From positions 744,001-808,000 of the forward strand of contig JAFAFE010000006.1 in assembly GCA_023423655.1 (NCBI GenBank): a stretch of DNA of 64,000 nt. The letters run 5' to 3'. The notes under the pieces were generated by a model. The model did not search any database and was not told where the DNA came from. It saw only the letters and a program-made list of their open reading frames with translations. The stretch comes from Pseudomonadota bacterium (GTDB lineage Bacteria > Pseudomonadota > Alphaproteobacteria > Sphingomonadales > Sphingomonadaceae). Below are positions 6,864-15,964 of the stretch, in pieces; the stretch's first letter is position 1, and the number at the start of each line of letters is the position of its first letter. Position numbers and translations under genes: made by a program.

Positions 6864-9389
6864 ATGAAGCATCTCCTGCTAAGTGCGAGCAGTGTTCTGG
6901 CTTTGGGCGTGATCGCAGCGCCGCTCCATGCACAGACAACAGACGCAGATACCCAACCGGTTGCCGAAGAAAGTCAGGGCGGCATTGACGACATTGTTGT
7001 GACCGCACAGCGCCGTTCGGAAAGCGTGCAGGATGTTCCCATCGCCATCTCCGCCTTTTCGGGCGACCAGCTTCAAAAACAAGGGGTTGCCAGCACGCTG
7101 GAGCTGGGCCGCTTCGTTCCCAACCTTGTGTCGATGAACAATACCGGCATCGGCACCGCCAATGCTTTTTACCTGCGTGGTCTTGGCAATACCGAAACCA
7201 TCGCGACCTTTGACCCGCCGGTCGGCACCTATGTCGATGACATTTATCTGAGCCGTCAGAATTCCAATAATATCAACCTGTTTGATGTCGAGCGTGTCGA
7301 AGTGATGCGCGGGCCGCAAGGGACTTTGTTTGGCCGCAACACCACGGGCGGCGCGGTCAACGTCATCCTCAAACAGCCCAAGAGCCAGTTCGGCGGCTAT
7401 GCGGAAATCGGTTATGGCCGGTTCAACAAAAAAGTGGCGCGCGCATCGGTCGATGTGCCTCTGTCCGACAGCTTCGCGATCAAATTGAGCGGCTATTGGC
7501 AGGATGATGACGGCTATGCCAAAAACATCACCACTGGCCAGCGCGTCAATGATGATGATGGTTGGGGCGTGCGCTTGGGACTGGGCGGTGAAATGAGCCC
7601 GTCGGTTCGCTGGCACGGCTCTTATGCCCATATTGTCGCCAATGGCGAAAATCTGTTGAACAGCCAATGCAGCCGCGCCGATCCTGATGATTGCAAGGGC
7701 CGTTTTGTCAGCACCGGCATCCCGTCGGGCAAGACATCGGCAACCTCGCCCTTCGCGACACTGCCGATTAGCGGACGCAAAAAGACGTTCCTGCTTGGTA
7801 ACTATACCACGACCGATCTTGTCACCTCCAATTTCGAGGTGGAGGTCGCCGACAAGATGACGCTCAACCTCATCACCGGCTATATCAGTCAGGACCAGCA
7901 ATATGCGCTGGACTTTTATGACGGCACCAGCGGTCCCGGCCTCGCCAACCCCTCGCCGCCCTATAAGGGCTATGCGCGCGGCGGTTTTTCGATTTTGACC
8001 GACGGCCAGCACGAACAATTTAGTCAGGAAATCAAGCTCAATGGCAGCTTTGCCGACGGGCTGATCGACTATGTTGCGGGCGCTTTCTATCTGGTCGAAG
8101 AAAACCGCACCGACTTTGCCGATACTTTCACGCTGTCGCCGACCACCACTTTGGTGCTGGCCGACCGCATCTTGCGCAACAAGACCGAAGCCTTGGCCGG
8201 TTATGCGCAGATCGACGTCAATGTGACCGATTCGCTCAAGCTGACCGGCGGTATCCGTTACACTGACGAAACCAAGACGCTGGCGGTGCATGACAATCGC
8301 GCAAGCTGTAATGACGGCTTTACCGAAGCGACCTGCCTTGAAACCGGCAATCTGGTCGGCAATATCGTGCCCACCAACCCGACCGCTCCGGTCGCGCGCG
8401 TTCCCAACAAGATCAGCGCGAAATTATGGACCCCGCGTTTTGCTATCAACTATGATGTAAACAGGGACATCCTCCTGTTTGCCTCCGCAACCCGCGGGTT
8501 CAAATCGGGCGGCTGGAATGCGCGCGCTACATCGGTGAACGCCTTCCTTCCCTTTGGTCCGGAAAAAGTGTGGAGCTATGAAGCGGGGATCAAGTCGGAC
8601 TGGTTCGACCGCCGTTTCCGCGCCAACCTCACCTTCTTCTACACCGAAGTGAGCGATCTCCAGACACCGTCGGCGCTGGTCAGCCCGACCGGTTCCGTGA
8701 CCTTCATCACCCGTAACTTTGCCGATATGCGCAACAAGGGTGCGGAAGCGGAGTTCACGCTGGTGCCGGTCGAAGGGCTCAACCTTTATGCCAATATCGG
8801 CTATCAGGACGCAAAGTATAAGATCGACCGCGATGCGCCCGAATATGACGAATATGGTATCCAGGCGGTATGGGCACAGCAGATTGCGTGTCAGAATGCG
8901 ATTGCTGCAGGCTATGTCCCTGCTGGCCCCAAGGCGCCGGCTTGCGGCGCGGGCATTGTCCGCCCCGATGGCAGCATCGCCCACCCGACACGCACGCCCA
9001 CCTGGACGATTGCCACGGGTGCCAGCTATGAATTGCCGCTGGGAACCAATGGCATGTCGCTGGTCCCGTCGGTCAATGTGAGCTATCGCACCCATCAGGA
9101 AACGGCAGCCGCCAACTTTACCATCTATAGCGGGCAGAGCAGCAGCAGCCCTGTCGATGGCCCCTATCCGGGCAACGCCTTTGGTGGCGAGATCCTCAAC
9201 GGCTCCTATTCGCCCTCCGCTGTCTTTGTGAACGCCAATCTGGCACTCAACGGCGCGGACAAGAAATGGCAGTTGTCGGTGGCTTGCACTAACTGTTTTA
9301 ATGAAACAGCCGCCAATACCTCGCTCGTCAATACGCGCTATATCGACGCGCCGATGACGTGGATGGCCCGCGCCCGTTATAATTTTTGA
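6864..9389 (+). CDS. TonB-dependent outer-membrane receptor
   Basis: An 841-residue receptor with a signal peptide ending at LHAQ (residues 1-24 or so) and a TonB box in DDIVVTAQRRSE near residue 43. The plug domain follows (VPIAISAFSGDQL; RVEVMRGPQGTLFGRNTTGG), then a beta-barrel ending in the aromatic YNF. The plug sequence is of the type common in sphingomonads and used for small aromatic or terpenoid substrates rather than sugars. The ATG at 6864 has AGAAGGA nine bases upstream. Its promoter holds operator site 2, so it probably imports the substrate of the locus. It is followed by an imperfect hairpin and then the MFS transporter. Confidence 0.95.
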   Translation: MKHLLLSASSVLALGVIAAPLHAQTTDADTQPVAEESQGGIDDIVVTAQRRSESVQDVPIAISAFSGDQLQKQGVASTLELGRFVPNLVSMNNTGIGTANAFYLRGLGNTETIATFDPPVGTYVDDIYLSRQNSNNINLFDVERVEVMRGPQGTLFGRNTTGGAVNVILKQPKSQFGGYAEIGYGRFNKKVARASVDVPLSDSFAIKLSGYWQDDDGYAKNITTGQRVNDDDGWGVRLGLGGEMSPSVRWHGSYAHIVANGENLLNSQCSRADPDDCKGRFVSTGIPSGKTSATSPFATLPISGRKKTFLLGNYTTTDLVTSNFEVEVADKMTLNLITGYISQDQQYALDFYDGTSGPGLANPSPPYKGYARGGFSILTDGQHEQFSQEIKLNGSFADGLIDYVAGAFYLVEENRTDFADTFTLSPTTTLVLADRILRNKTEALAGYAQIDVNVTDSLKLTGGIRYTDETKTLAVHDNRASCNDGFTEATCLETGNLVGNIVPTNPTAPVARVPNKISAKLWTPRFAINYDVNRDILLFASATRGFKSGGWNARATSVNAFLPFGPEKVWSYEAGIKSDWFDRRFRANLTFFYTEVSDLQTPSALVSPTGSVTFITRNFADMRNKGAEAEFTLVPVEGLNLYANIGYQDAKYKIDRDAPEYDEYGIQAVWAQQIACQNAIAAGYVPAGPKAPACGAGIVRPDGSIAHPTRTPTWTIATGASYELPLGTNGMSLVPSVNVSYRTHQETAAANFTIYSGQSSSSPVDGPYPGNAFGGEILNGSYSPSAVFVNANLALNGADKKWQLSVACTNCFNETAANTSLVNTRYIDAPMTWMARARYNF

Positions 9390-9403
9390 TCCGCATCATA
9401 AAA

Positions 9404-9439
9404 GGGCGGCGGCGGGCTTGTTAAGGCTTGCCTCCGCCC
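9404..9439 (+). terminator. GC-rich hairpin after the TonB receptor gene
   Basis: GGGCGGCGGC at 9404-9413 pairs with GCCTCCGCCC at 9430-9439 with one mismatch. There is no T-run, so it may be an attenuator or an mRNA end stabiliser rather than an intrinsic terminator. Confidence 0.4.
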
Positions 9440-9499
9440 GATGCGCGGCCTGATTTAGGCCCGCGCCTTATATGTTTAATGAAGGGAAGATTTTCGCCA

Positions 9500-10756
9500 A
9501 TGGCCAGTGCCGCAATAACGGGCGACCGTTCCGAATTTAAAATGGGCGGCAAGCCGCTTGCCGCTGCGCTGATCGGCGTGGCGTGCGGGGCGTCTCCGCT
9601 TCCGTTCAACGTCCTGCCGCTGGTAATGGGTCCGATCCATAAAGAGTTCGGATGGGATTTCGCCGCCATCAGTTCGGGCGTTACCGTATTCGGCATTATC
9701 GCGGCCCTGTTCGCGCCGCTCTTTGGCGGCCTGTCCGACCGTTATGGCGTGCGGCCTGTCGTCTTATGGTCGCTCTTCCTGTTCGGCCTTGTGTTCGGAG
9801 CCTTTTTCTTCGTGCCGTCCACCTATGGCGGCTATCTTGTTTTCTGGGCGATTTTGGGCGCGATCGGCATCGGATCGACGCCGGTGACATGGAGCCGTGC
9901 GATCAGCTTATGGTTTAACCGCCATCGCGGTCTGGCGCTCGGCATCATGTTGTTGGGGACCAGCCTTGCGGCTATGGTCGTGCCGCAAATCGCGCAAAAG
10001 GCGATTGCGAGCGGCGGCTGGCGCATGGCGTTTCCAATCGTGGCGCTTTTGCCCCTGTGCGTTGCGCTCCCGCTCGCCTGGCTATGGTTCCGCGAGCCGC
10101 GCCCCGAAGAACGGCCCGCCGGGGTTTCCGATGAAAGCGGCATGATTGTCGGCTTTACGTTGAGCGAAGCGTTGAAAAGCTATCGCTTCTGGATCCTGCT
10201 TGTGTCGATTTTGCTCACCGCTTTTGCTTATGGCGGCGCGCATATCCATATTGCGCAAATTGTAGGCCTTCACGGCTTTTCCGCAGAAGTGGGCGCAAGT
10301 GTGCTGGGCGTAGTCGCCATCGGCATCCTTGTCGGCCGCTTGCTCGTCGGTTTCCTGTTCGACCGTTTCTGGGCGCCGGGGATAGCCTTCCCTGCGCTCC
10401 TCCTTCCGGCCATTGCCTGCTGGTTGCTGATGGGCACCGAAGCGACGATGAGCCATGTGATTATCGGCGGCTTCCTGCTCGGCTTTGCGGCTGGCACCGA
10501 ATCCGATGTAATCGCGTTCCTTGCCGCCAAATATTTCGGCATGGCCTTTTATGGCCGCATCTATGGCGTTCTTTACATGCCCTTTGCCATCGGCTCCGCA
10601 GTATCGCCTATCATCTATGGCCTCGTGCGCGACCGCACGGGTAGCTATGACCTTATCCTGATGGTCGCCATCGGCATGTTTGCAGTGGGCGGCGCATTGC
10701 TGCTGCTGCTCGGCCGTTACCCCGATCTCGACGCCAAGCCCGCAGGAGCTGCATGA
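9500..10756 (+). CDS. MFS transporter (monocarboxylate/oxalate-formate type)
   Basis: A 418-residue permease with 12 predicted membrane segments. The motif GGLSDRYGVRPV after the second segment is the MFS motif A, and VGRLLVGFLFDRF repeats it in the second half. The ATG at 9500 follows GGGAAG by ten bases; an ATG at 9479 without a ribosome site is less likely. It starts a plus-strand run that continues into the FAD oxidase one base after its stop. It probably moves an organic acid or amide across the inner membrane, completing uptake begun by the TonB receptor. Confidence 0.9.
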   Translation: MASAAITGDRSEFKMGGKPLAAALIGVACGASPLPFNVLPLVMGPIHKEFGWDFAAISSGVTVFGIIAALFAPLFGGLSDRYGVRPVVLWSLFLFGLVFGAFFFVPSTYGGYLVFWAILGAIGIGSTPVTWSRAISLWFNRHRGLALGIMLLGTSLAAMVVPQIAQKAIASGGWRMAFPIVALLPLCVALPLAWLWFREPRPEERPAGVSDESGMIVGFTLSEALKSYRFWILLVSILLTAFAYGGAHIHIAQIVGLHGFSAEVGASVLGVVAIGILVGRLLVGFLFDRFWAPGIAFPALLLPAIACWLLMGTEATMSHVIIGGFLLGFAAGTESDVIAFLAAKYFGMAFYGRIYGVLYMPFAIGSAVSPIIYGLVRDRTGSYDLILMVAIGMFAVGGALLLLLGRYPDLDAKPAGAA

Positions 10757-10757
10757 C

Positions 10758-12317
10758 ATGACTGTAGAAACAAGCACAAAGCCGGGCGCGCTTGACGCCC
10801 TCACCGCCGCAGTCGGCCCTGATGCGCTCATCACCGACGCGAACGAGCTGCGTTATTATTCGCAAGATGTGTTCAGCAACGGCCCGCTCGCGCTCGCCAT
10901 TTTCCGCCCGACCGATACGCAAATGCTTGCGCGCGGTGTGGCGGCAGCGACCGCACAGGGCATTGCCATCGTCCCGCGTGGCGGGGGCATGAGCTATACT
11001 AGCGGCTATCTTGCACCCGAAGCCGGGGCTTTGCTGATTGATACCGGCGCGATGAACCGCATCCTCCATCTTGATGAAGAGGATATGACGGTCACGGTCG
11101 AGGCCGGATGCAGTTGGGACAAGTTGCAACGCTTCCTCCATCCCAAGGGCCTGCGGGCATTGGCGTGGGGCACATTGTCCGGCATCAACGCGACTGTCGG
11201 CGGTGGCATGAGCCAGAATGGCGTATTCTGGGGCGCATCGGGCGGCACGGTCGTGGACGCGGCCTTAAGCTTTGAAGTCGTGCTGGCCGATGGCAGCATC
11301 GTTTCGACCGGCAGCCAGTTCTTCCGCCCGTTCGGCCCCGACATTACCGGCATATTCGCCGCCGATTGCGGCGCGCTCGGCGTCAAGGCGACGATTACCT
11401 TGAAGCTGGTGCGCGAAGGCACCGCCTTTGCTTATGGCAGCTTCTCCTTTCCCGATGCCGCCGCTTTCTTTGCCGCGATGAGCGAAGTTGCGCGCGAGGG
11501 ACTGGCGTCGGAAAGCTTCGGCTTCGACCCTTATTTGCAGGCGCAGCGCATGAAGCGCGACAGCCTCACCAAAGATGCCAAGTCGCTCGTCAATATGATG
11601 AAAGCGCAAGGATCGGTGTTCAAAGCGTTGAAGGAAGGCGCAAAGGTCGTCGCCGCCGGACGCAGTTTCCTTGATGATGTTCCCTTCTCGCTCCACCTCG
11701 TCGCCGAAGGGCGGCACCAGAGCGCGGTCGATGCCGATATGAAGCTGGTCGAGGCGATTGCAATCAAACATGGCGGCAAGGCCATTGAAAATACGATCCC
11801 CAAAATCCTGCGCGCCAATCCCTTCCCGCCGGTCAATTCTATGGTTGGGCCGGATGGCGAACGCTGGGTCCCGGTTCACGGCTTTTTGCCGCACAGCCGT
11901 TTGGTCGAAGGATGGAACCGCATCCAGCAATTATTCGCGGACCATCAGGCCGAAATGGATGAACTGGGCGTAGCAGCAGGCGCGATGCTCGCGGCGGTCA
12001 GCCGTTCCACCTGCCTTATCGAACCGGTCTTTTTCTGGCCCGACGCCTTGGAGGAAATCCATTGCCGGTCGCTCGAAGCCGACCATCTCGCCAAGCTCAA
12101 CCGCTTCCCGCCCAATGCCGCATCGCGCGCCTTGGTCGATAAGCTTCGCGCTGGCATTATCCGGATCTTCCGCGAATTGGATGCAACCCACCTTCAGGTC
12201 GCGCGCGCCTATCCGCTCGAAGAAGCGAGCGATCCCCATGCCTGGGCCATCCTCAAAGCGGTCAAGCAAACGGTAGACCCCAAAGGGTTGATGAACCCCG
12301 GCAGCTTGGGATTATAA
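10758..12317 (+). CDS. FAD-linked oxidase (VAO/PCMH fold, GlcD-like)
   Basis: A 519-residue flavoprotein. The PCMH-type FAD domain fills residues 20-230, with the pyrophosphate loop VPRGGGMSYTSGY near residues 74-86 and GTLSGINATVGGGMSQNGVF near residues 137-156. The C-terminal half is a VAO-type substrate cap ending in DPKGLMNPG. Relatives oxidise 2-hydroxy acids, alcohols or phenols. There is no Fe-S domain. The ATG at 10758 has AGGAG nine bases upstream and lies one base after the MFS stop, so the two are co-transcribed. The substrate is unknown; an early oxidation of the imported compound would fit. Confidence 0.9.
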   Translation: MTVETSTKPGALDALTAAVGPDALITDANELRYYSQDVFSNGPLALAIFRPTDTQMLARGVAAATAQGIAIVPRGGGMSYTSGYLAPEAGALLIDTGAMNRILHLDEEDMTVTVEAGCSWDKLQRFLHPKGLRALAWGTLSGINATVGGGMSQNGVFWGASGGTVVDAALSFEVVLADGSIVSTGSQFFRPFGPDITGIFAADCGALGVKATITLKLVREGTAFAYGSFSFPDAAAFFAAMSEVAREGLASESFGFDPYLQAQRMKRDSLTKDAKSLVNMMKAQGSVFKALKEGAKVVAAGRSFLDDVPFSLHLVAEGRHQSAVDADMKLVEAIAIKHGGKAIENTIPKILRANPFPPVNSMVGPDGERWVPVHGFLPHSRLVEGWNRIQQLFADHQAEMDELGVAAGAMLAAVSRSTCLIEPVFFWPDALEEIHCRSLEADHLAKLNRFPPNAASRALVDKLRAGIIRIFRELDATHLQVARAYPLEEASDPHAWAILKAVKQTVDPKGLMNPGSLGL

Positions 12318-12321
12318 GAAG

Positions 12322-13377
12322 ATGGACGCGCCCAAGCCCTATTCCGCCCTTGCGCTGCAAATCGCCGCCCGTTCGGTCGAGCGCCAGCCCGACCGTTCGG
12401 CGGCGAGCGCGCAAATGCTCGCGCAAATCGAAGAGATTGGCACCAAGATGCGCGCCTCTTCGGTGTTCATCCAGCAATATTCGGGGACAGCCACACGGCT
12501 TGTCGTCTTGCCCGAATATTTCCTGACCAGCTATCCGGGGCGTATTTCCATCCCCGATTTTGCCGAAAAGGCCGCGCTCGATATGGACGGGCCGGAATAT
12601 GAGGCGCTGGGCAAAATCGCGCAGGCGCAAAATCTTTATCTGTCGGGCAATGCCTATGAGCGCGACCCGCATTTCCCCGGCATCTATTTCCAGACCAGCT
12701 TTGTGATTGCGCCATCGGGCGATGTGGTGTTGCGCTATCGTCGGCTCAACTCGATGTTTGCCCCGACCCCGCATGATGTGTGGTCCAAATATCTCGATAT
12801 TTATGGCCTCGACGGGGTATTCCCGGTCGCCAAAACCGAGATCGGCAATCTGGCGGCCATCGCATCGGAGGAAATCCTCTACCCCGAAATTGCACGCGCC
12901 CATGCGTTGCGCGGGGCGGAAATTTTCTGCCACTCCTCCTCGGAAATCGGCTCCCCGCTCGCGACCCCCAAGCAAATCGCCAAAGTCGCGCGTGCCTTTG
13001 AAAATATCGCTTATGTCGTTTCGGCCAATACCGCAGGGATTGAAGGCACCGCGATGCCGGTCGCATCGGCGGACGGCAATTCGATTGTCATCGACTATAA
13101 GGGCAAGGCGCTTGCCGAATCGAGCCCCGGCGAAACCTTCACCGCTTTTGCCGATATCGACATTGCCGCCCTGCGCGCCGCGCGCCGCAAAAATGGCATG
13201 ACCAATTTCCTGAGCCGCCAGCGCCTTGCTCTGTTCGCGCCGGTCTATGGTGCCGACACGCACCAGCCCGCCGATAGCCTGATGCGCGATGGCGAGGTCA
13301 CGACCCCCGACCGCGACCATTTCGTACGCGTGCAGGAACAGATTATCGACCGTTTATCGAAGGAAGGACTGATATGA
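12322..13377 (+). CDS. Nitrilase-fold protein with altered catalytic triad
   Basis: A 351-residue protein of the carbon-nitrogen hydrolase superfamily. The catalytic glutamate is present in VVLPEYFL (E65). The lysine position of the usual YRK motif reads YRRLN (R141). The elbow that normally holds the nucleophilic cysteine reads IASEEILYPE with serine 182, codon TCG. The Glu-Lys-Cys triad is therefore only one third conserved. It may be a pseudoenzyme, a ligand-binding partner of the adjacent methyltransferase (four-base overlap) or a serine variant. The gene begins four bases after the FAD-oxidase stop. Confidence 0.85.
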   Translation: MDAPKPYSALALQIAARSVERQPDRSAASAQMLAQIEEIGTKMRASSVFIQQYSGTATRLVVLPEYFLTSYPGRISIPDFAEKAALDMDGPEYEALGKIAQAQNLYLSGNAYERDPHFPGIYFQTSFVIAPSGDVVLRYRRLNSMFAPTPHDVWSKYLDIYGLDGVFPVAKTEIGNLAAIASEEILYPEIARAHALRGAEIFCHSSSEIGSPLATPKQIAKVARAFENIAYVVSANTAGIEGTAMPVASADGNSIVIDYKGKALAESSPGETFTAFADIDIAALRAARRKNGMTNFLSRQRLALFAPVYGADTHQPADSLMRDGEVTTPDRDHFVRVQEQIIDRLSKEGLI

Positions 13378-14573
13378 AACAGGACGTACCCCCGCCTTAT
13401 ACAGCGGTTGCGCGTCATGCGGTATTTCCCGAACCCACGCATGATGAAGCCGCGCGCTATAATTTCCTCACCGCGCTCAACAAATATCTGTCGGGCAGCA
13501 TCGGGCCGGGCAATAAAATTGCCTATGACACGCGCGTATTGCCCAAATTCAAAGAAACGCATGGCCGCGAGCCCAAGGACCGGTTTGAAATCCGCGATGC
13601 GATGAACGAGGATGACTGGCACCGTTACTGGTCGGCACTGAAGCGCAATTCGATGGAAATGCGCCAGCAGAACGGCCGTTCCATTGCACTGCGCCAGATT
13701 GACGAGCTATCCGCCAAGGTGCGCCAGTTCAACGAAGGCCGCGACACGTTGCAGCTCGATCCCGATCTGGTCATCCCCCATTATATGCAGACCACCGACA
13801 TCCATTGTATGCCGGGCAATTATCAGGGCGAAGAACGGCCCGGCGATATGTCGGCAGGCGCGAATTATGACAGCGGCCTGTTTGCGACCACCGGCGGCGG
13901 GCTTGGCGCGCTATCCGATGGCGGCGGTCAGGCATTGGTCGAATGGATCAGGAAAGAACGCCCCGATTGGCAGCCCAAACGCATCCTCGATTTAGGCTGC
14001 ACGGTCGGCCATAATATCGTGCCCTTGGCGCTCGCCTTTCCGGACGCGGAGGTTATCGCGATTGATACTGGCGCAGCCATCCTGCGCTATGCCCATGCCC
14101 GCGCGCAGGCTTTGGGCGCCAAAAACCTCACCTTCATGCAGATGAATGCAGAGGATTTGAGCCGCTTCCCCGATGGCTATTTCGATTGGGTGCAGACCAC
14201 CATGTTCCTGCATGAATTGTCGGGCAAGGCGCTGCCGAAAATCATTGGCGAAGCGACCCGCGTATTAGCGCCCGGCGGGTTGATGTTCCATCTGGAGCAG
14301 CCGCAATATACCGACGATATGCCGCTTTATGAACAGTTCATCCGCGATTGGGATGCGTTCAACAATAATGAGCCATATTGGTCGGCAATGCACGCGCTGG
14401 ATTTGAAGCAGGTGATGGAGGAAGCGGGCTTCCCGCGCGATAGCCAGTTTACCGCGCGCGTCCTCGCCGTGGTTGACCGCACCATCTTCCCCGCTTCCCC
14501 CGACGGCGCTGCCGAAGATCATGGCCGGGCGGCGGCGTGGAACGCTTATGGGGCTTGGAAGCCTGCTGCGTGA
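13374..14573 (+). CDS. Class I SAM-dependent methyltransferase with long N-terminal extension
   Basis: A 399-residue protein. The Rossmann methyltransferase domain starts near residue 200 with the SAM loop ILDLGCTVGHNIVPLA, then the acidic strand-2 end VIAIDTG, MNAEDL and VLAPGGLMF. About 190 residues before it show no family I recognise; they are rich in charged and aromatic residues. The start overlaps the nitrilase-fold gene as ATGA. O-, N- or C-methylation cannot be told. A methyltransferase in a catabolic run is unusual; it could also work in the demethylating direction only with a corrinoid partner, and none is seen. Confidence 0.85.
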   Translation: MKQDVPPPYTAVARHAVFPEPTHDEAARYNFLTALNKYLSGSIGPGNKIAYDTRVLPKFKETHGREPKDRFEIRDAMNEDDWHRYWSALKRNSMEMRQQNGRSIALRQIDELSAKVRQFNEGRDTLQLDPDLVIPHYMQTTDIHCMPGNYQGEERPGDMSAGANYDSGLFATTGGGLGALSDGGGQALVEWIRKERPDWQPKRILDLGCTVGHNIVPLALAFPDAEVIAIDTGAAILRYAHARAQALGAKNLTFMQMNAEDLSRFPDGYFDWVQTTMFLHELSGKALPKIIGEATRVLAPGGLMFHLEQPQYTDDMPLYEQFIRDWDAFNNNEPYWSAMHALDLKQVMEEAGFPRDSQFTARVLAVVDRTIFPASPDGAAEDHGRAAAWNAYGAWKPAA

Positions 14574-14684
14574 ATATGCCCCCCATCCTCCGTTCGCCTC
14601 GAGCATAGTCGAGAGGCGGATACCCCAGCACTAATGTGTCTCGGCTTCGCTCGACACGAAAGGAATGGGGACGAATTGAGAAGA

Positions 14685-15062
14685 ATGAGTATCGCAATGA
14701 CTGACGATAATATTGACTGGATTGCCCGCGCCGGAACCCGCGCCAAAGGCAAGCGCCCCGATACACTCAAGGATTATAATGCCGAACGCACGCTGTCCGT
14801 TTTGATGGCGGTCGCGGCGGAAGTGGCGGTGGTCAAGGAGCGGCTCGACACGGTCGAACGCCTGCTCGACGCCAAGGGCAGCATCAGCCGCGCCGACATT
14901 GACGCCTATGAAGCGACCGGCGAGGCCGCTTATGAACGCGCGGTCGCGACCAAGGAATATGTCGCGCGCATCATGCGGGGGATGCAGCAGGAAATGGAAG
15001 CCATGCAAGCCGCCCCCGAACCCAGCATGGCCGAACTCAGCGCGAAATTACGCGACAGTTAA
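14685..15062 (+). CDS. Small conserved-type hypothetical protein with coiled coil
   Basis: A 125-residue acidic, mostly helical protein with no signal peptide or membrane segment. Residues 30-60 (VLMAVAAEVAVVKERLDTVE) form a likely coiled coil. I do not recognise a family. The start could be ATG 14685 or ATG 14697; neither has a strong ribosome site. It lies 111 bases after the methyltransferase, separated by short hairpins, and before an unknown protein. It may be an assembly or regulatory partner of the upstream enzymes, but nothing in the sequence proves this. Confidence 0.6.
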   Translation: MSIAMTDDNIDWIARAGTRAKGKRPDTLKDYNAERTLSVLMAVAAEVAVVKERLDTVERLLDAKGSISRADIDAYEATGEAAYERAVATKEYVARIMRGMQQEMEAMQAAPEPSMAELSAKLRDS

Positions 15063-15098
15063 ACAACGCCGCGAGTTAAAGGGACATCTTACAATAAT

Positions 15099-15172
15099 CC
15101 GCTAGTCCTGAGCTTGTCGAAGGACGGGGTGCAATAGTGCCAAGCGCCCTTCGACAGGCTCAGGGCAAGCGG
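15099..15172. repeat. Dispersed palindromic repeat, family A copy 1
   Basis: The outer arms CCGCTAG and CAAGCGG and inner arms GAGCTTGTCGAAGG and CCCTTCGACAGGCTC form a long imperfect stem. Further copies lie at 28839-28945 and 46972-47060. It resembles the REP-like elements common between sphingomonad genes and could fold into a transcript-end hairpin. Confidence 0.8.
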
Positions 15173-15220
15173 TAAATTCATCGGGCAAAACACAGAAAAA
15201 ACGGATCGAGAGGAACCATC

Positions 15221-15964
15221 ATGCCGCACCGGACCATCACAGGGCGTATCCGCTACACCTCCAAAAAGCCGGACATGTTCGACCAGGAACGCGGGCATGA
15301 ATGGTTCACCTTCACCCATCATAGCGACGGTTCCACCATCTTCCGCGCGCGGTGCGAGATTGCAGAGCCGGAACCCAAGGTGCTGCGCGACATCATCTAT
15401 ACGCTCGACAGCGAAGGCCGACCGCAAGACTTGCACGTCCATCTGACGGTCGATGACAAGATGATGGGTTCAGGCTGGATGCACCATGTTCCCGGCCCGG
15501 ATGGCGGAAAAAATGGCGGCGTTATCGAGTGCGAAAGCTTTGGGCCGGCCATCGGGCGTATCTCGCAGAAAATGCCTTATAGCGGGGCGATTGACGGATT
15601 TGGCACCCATCCGATTGCGGGCGATGGCTATACCACGCGCGTGATGGATGTAGGGAAAGGCCCGCACCGCCGCAATGTGCGTATGTATCTCCCCTCCCCC
15701 GACCATCGCGGCGCCACCCCACCACTGGTTTCAGAGGTGAATATGGGGCTTGAATATGTCGGCGAAGAAACGGTCACGGTCGAAGCCGGAACCTTTGATT
15801 GCCGCCATTACCGCTTCGTCGATGATGAAGGCCCCGGCATGGGCGGCGTGCCTCATCCCCATTATGATATGTGGGTGACGGCGGACGCGGACTCCATTTT
15901 CGTGCAAGGCGGGGTCGGCGGCTATATGCAAACCTGGTACGAGTTGGTCGAGCTGGAGCGTTAA
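15221..15964 (+). CDS. Hypothetical protein with DUF3108-like C-terminal half
   Basis: A 247-residue, probably cytoplasmic, beta-rich protein without a signal peptide. The stretch VTVEAGTFDCRHYRFVDDE near residues 185-203 resembles the DUF3108 pattern in which a thiol or ester signal (AGTFxxxxY) precedes a strand. The end DMWVTADADSIFVQGGVGGY supports a small beta-barrel. GAGAGGAAC gives a good ribosome site before the ATG. It ends the plus-strand run that began at 9500 and overlaps the convergent exporter gene by four bases. Function is unknown; a binding protein for a lipophilic intermediate is one option. Confidence 0.7.
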   Translation: MPHRTITGRIRYTSKKPDMFDQERGHEWFTFTHHSDGSTIFRARCEIAEPEPKVLRDIIYTLDSEGRPQDLHVHLTVDDKMMGSGWMHHVPGPDGGKNGGVIECESFGPAIGRISQKMPYSGAIDGFGTHPIAGDGYTTRVMDVGKGPHRRNVRMYLPSPDHRGATPPLVSEVNMGLEYVGEETVTVEAGTFDCRHYRFVDDEGPGMGGVPHPHYDMWVTADADSIFVQGGVGGYMQTWYELVELER

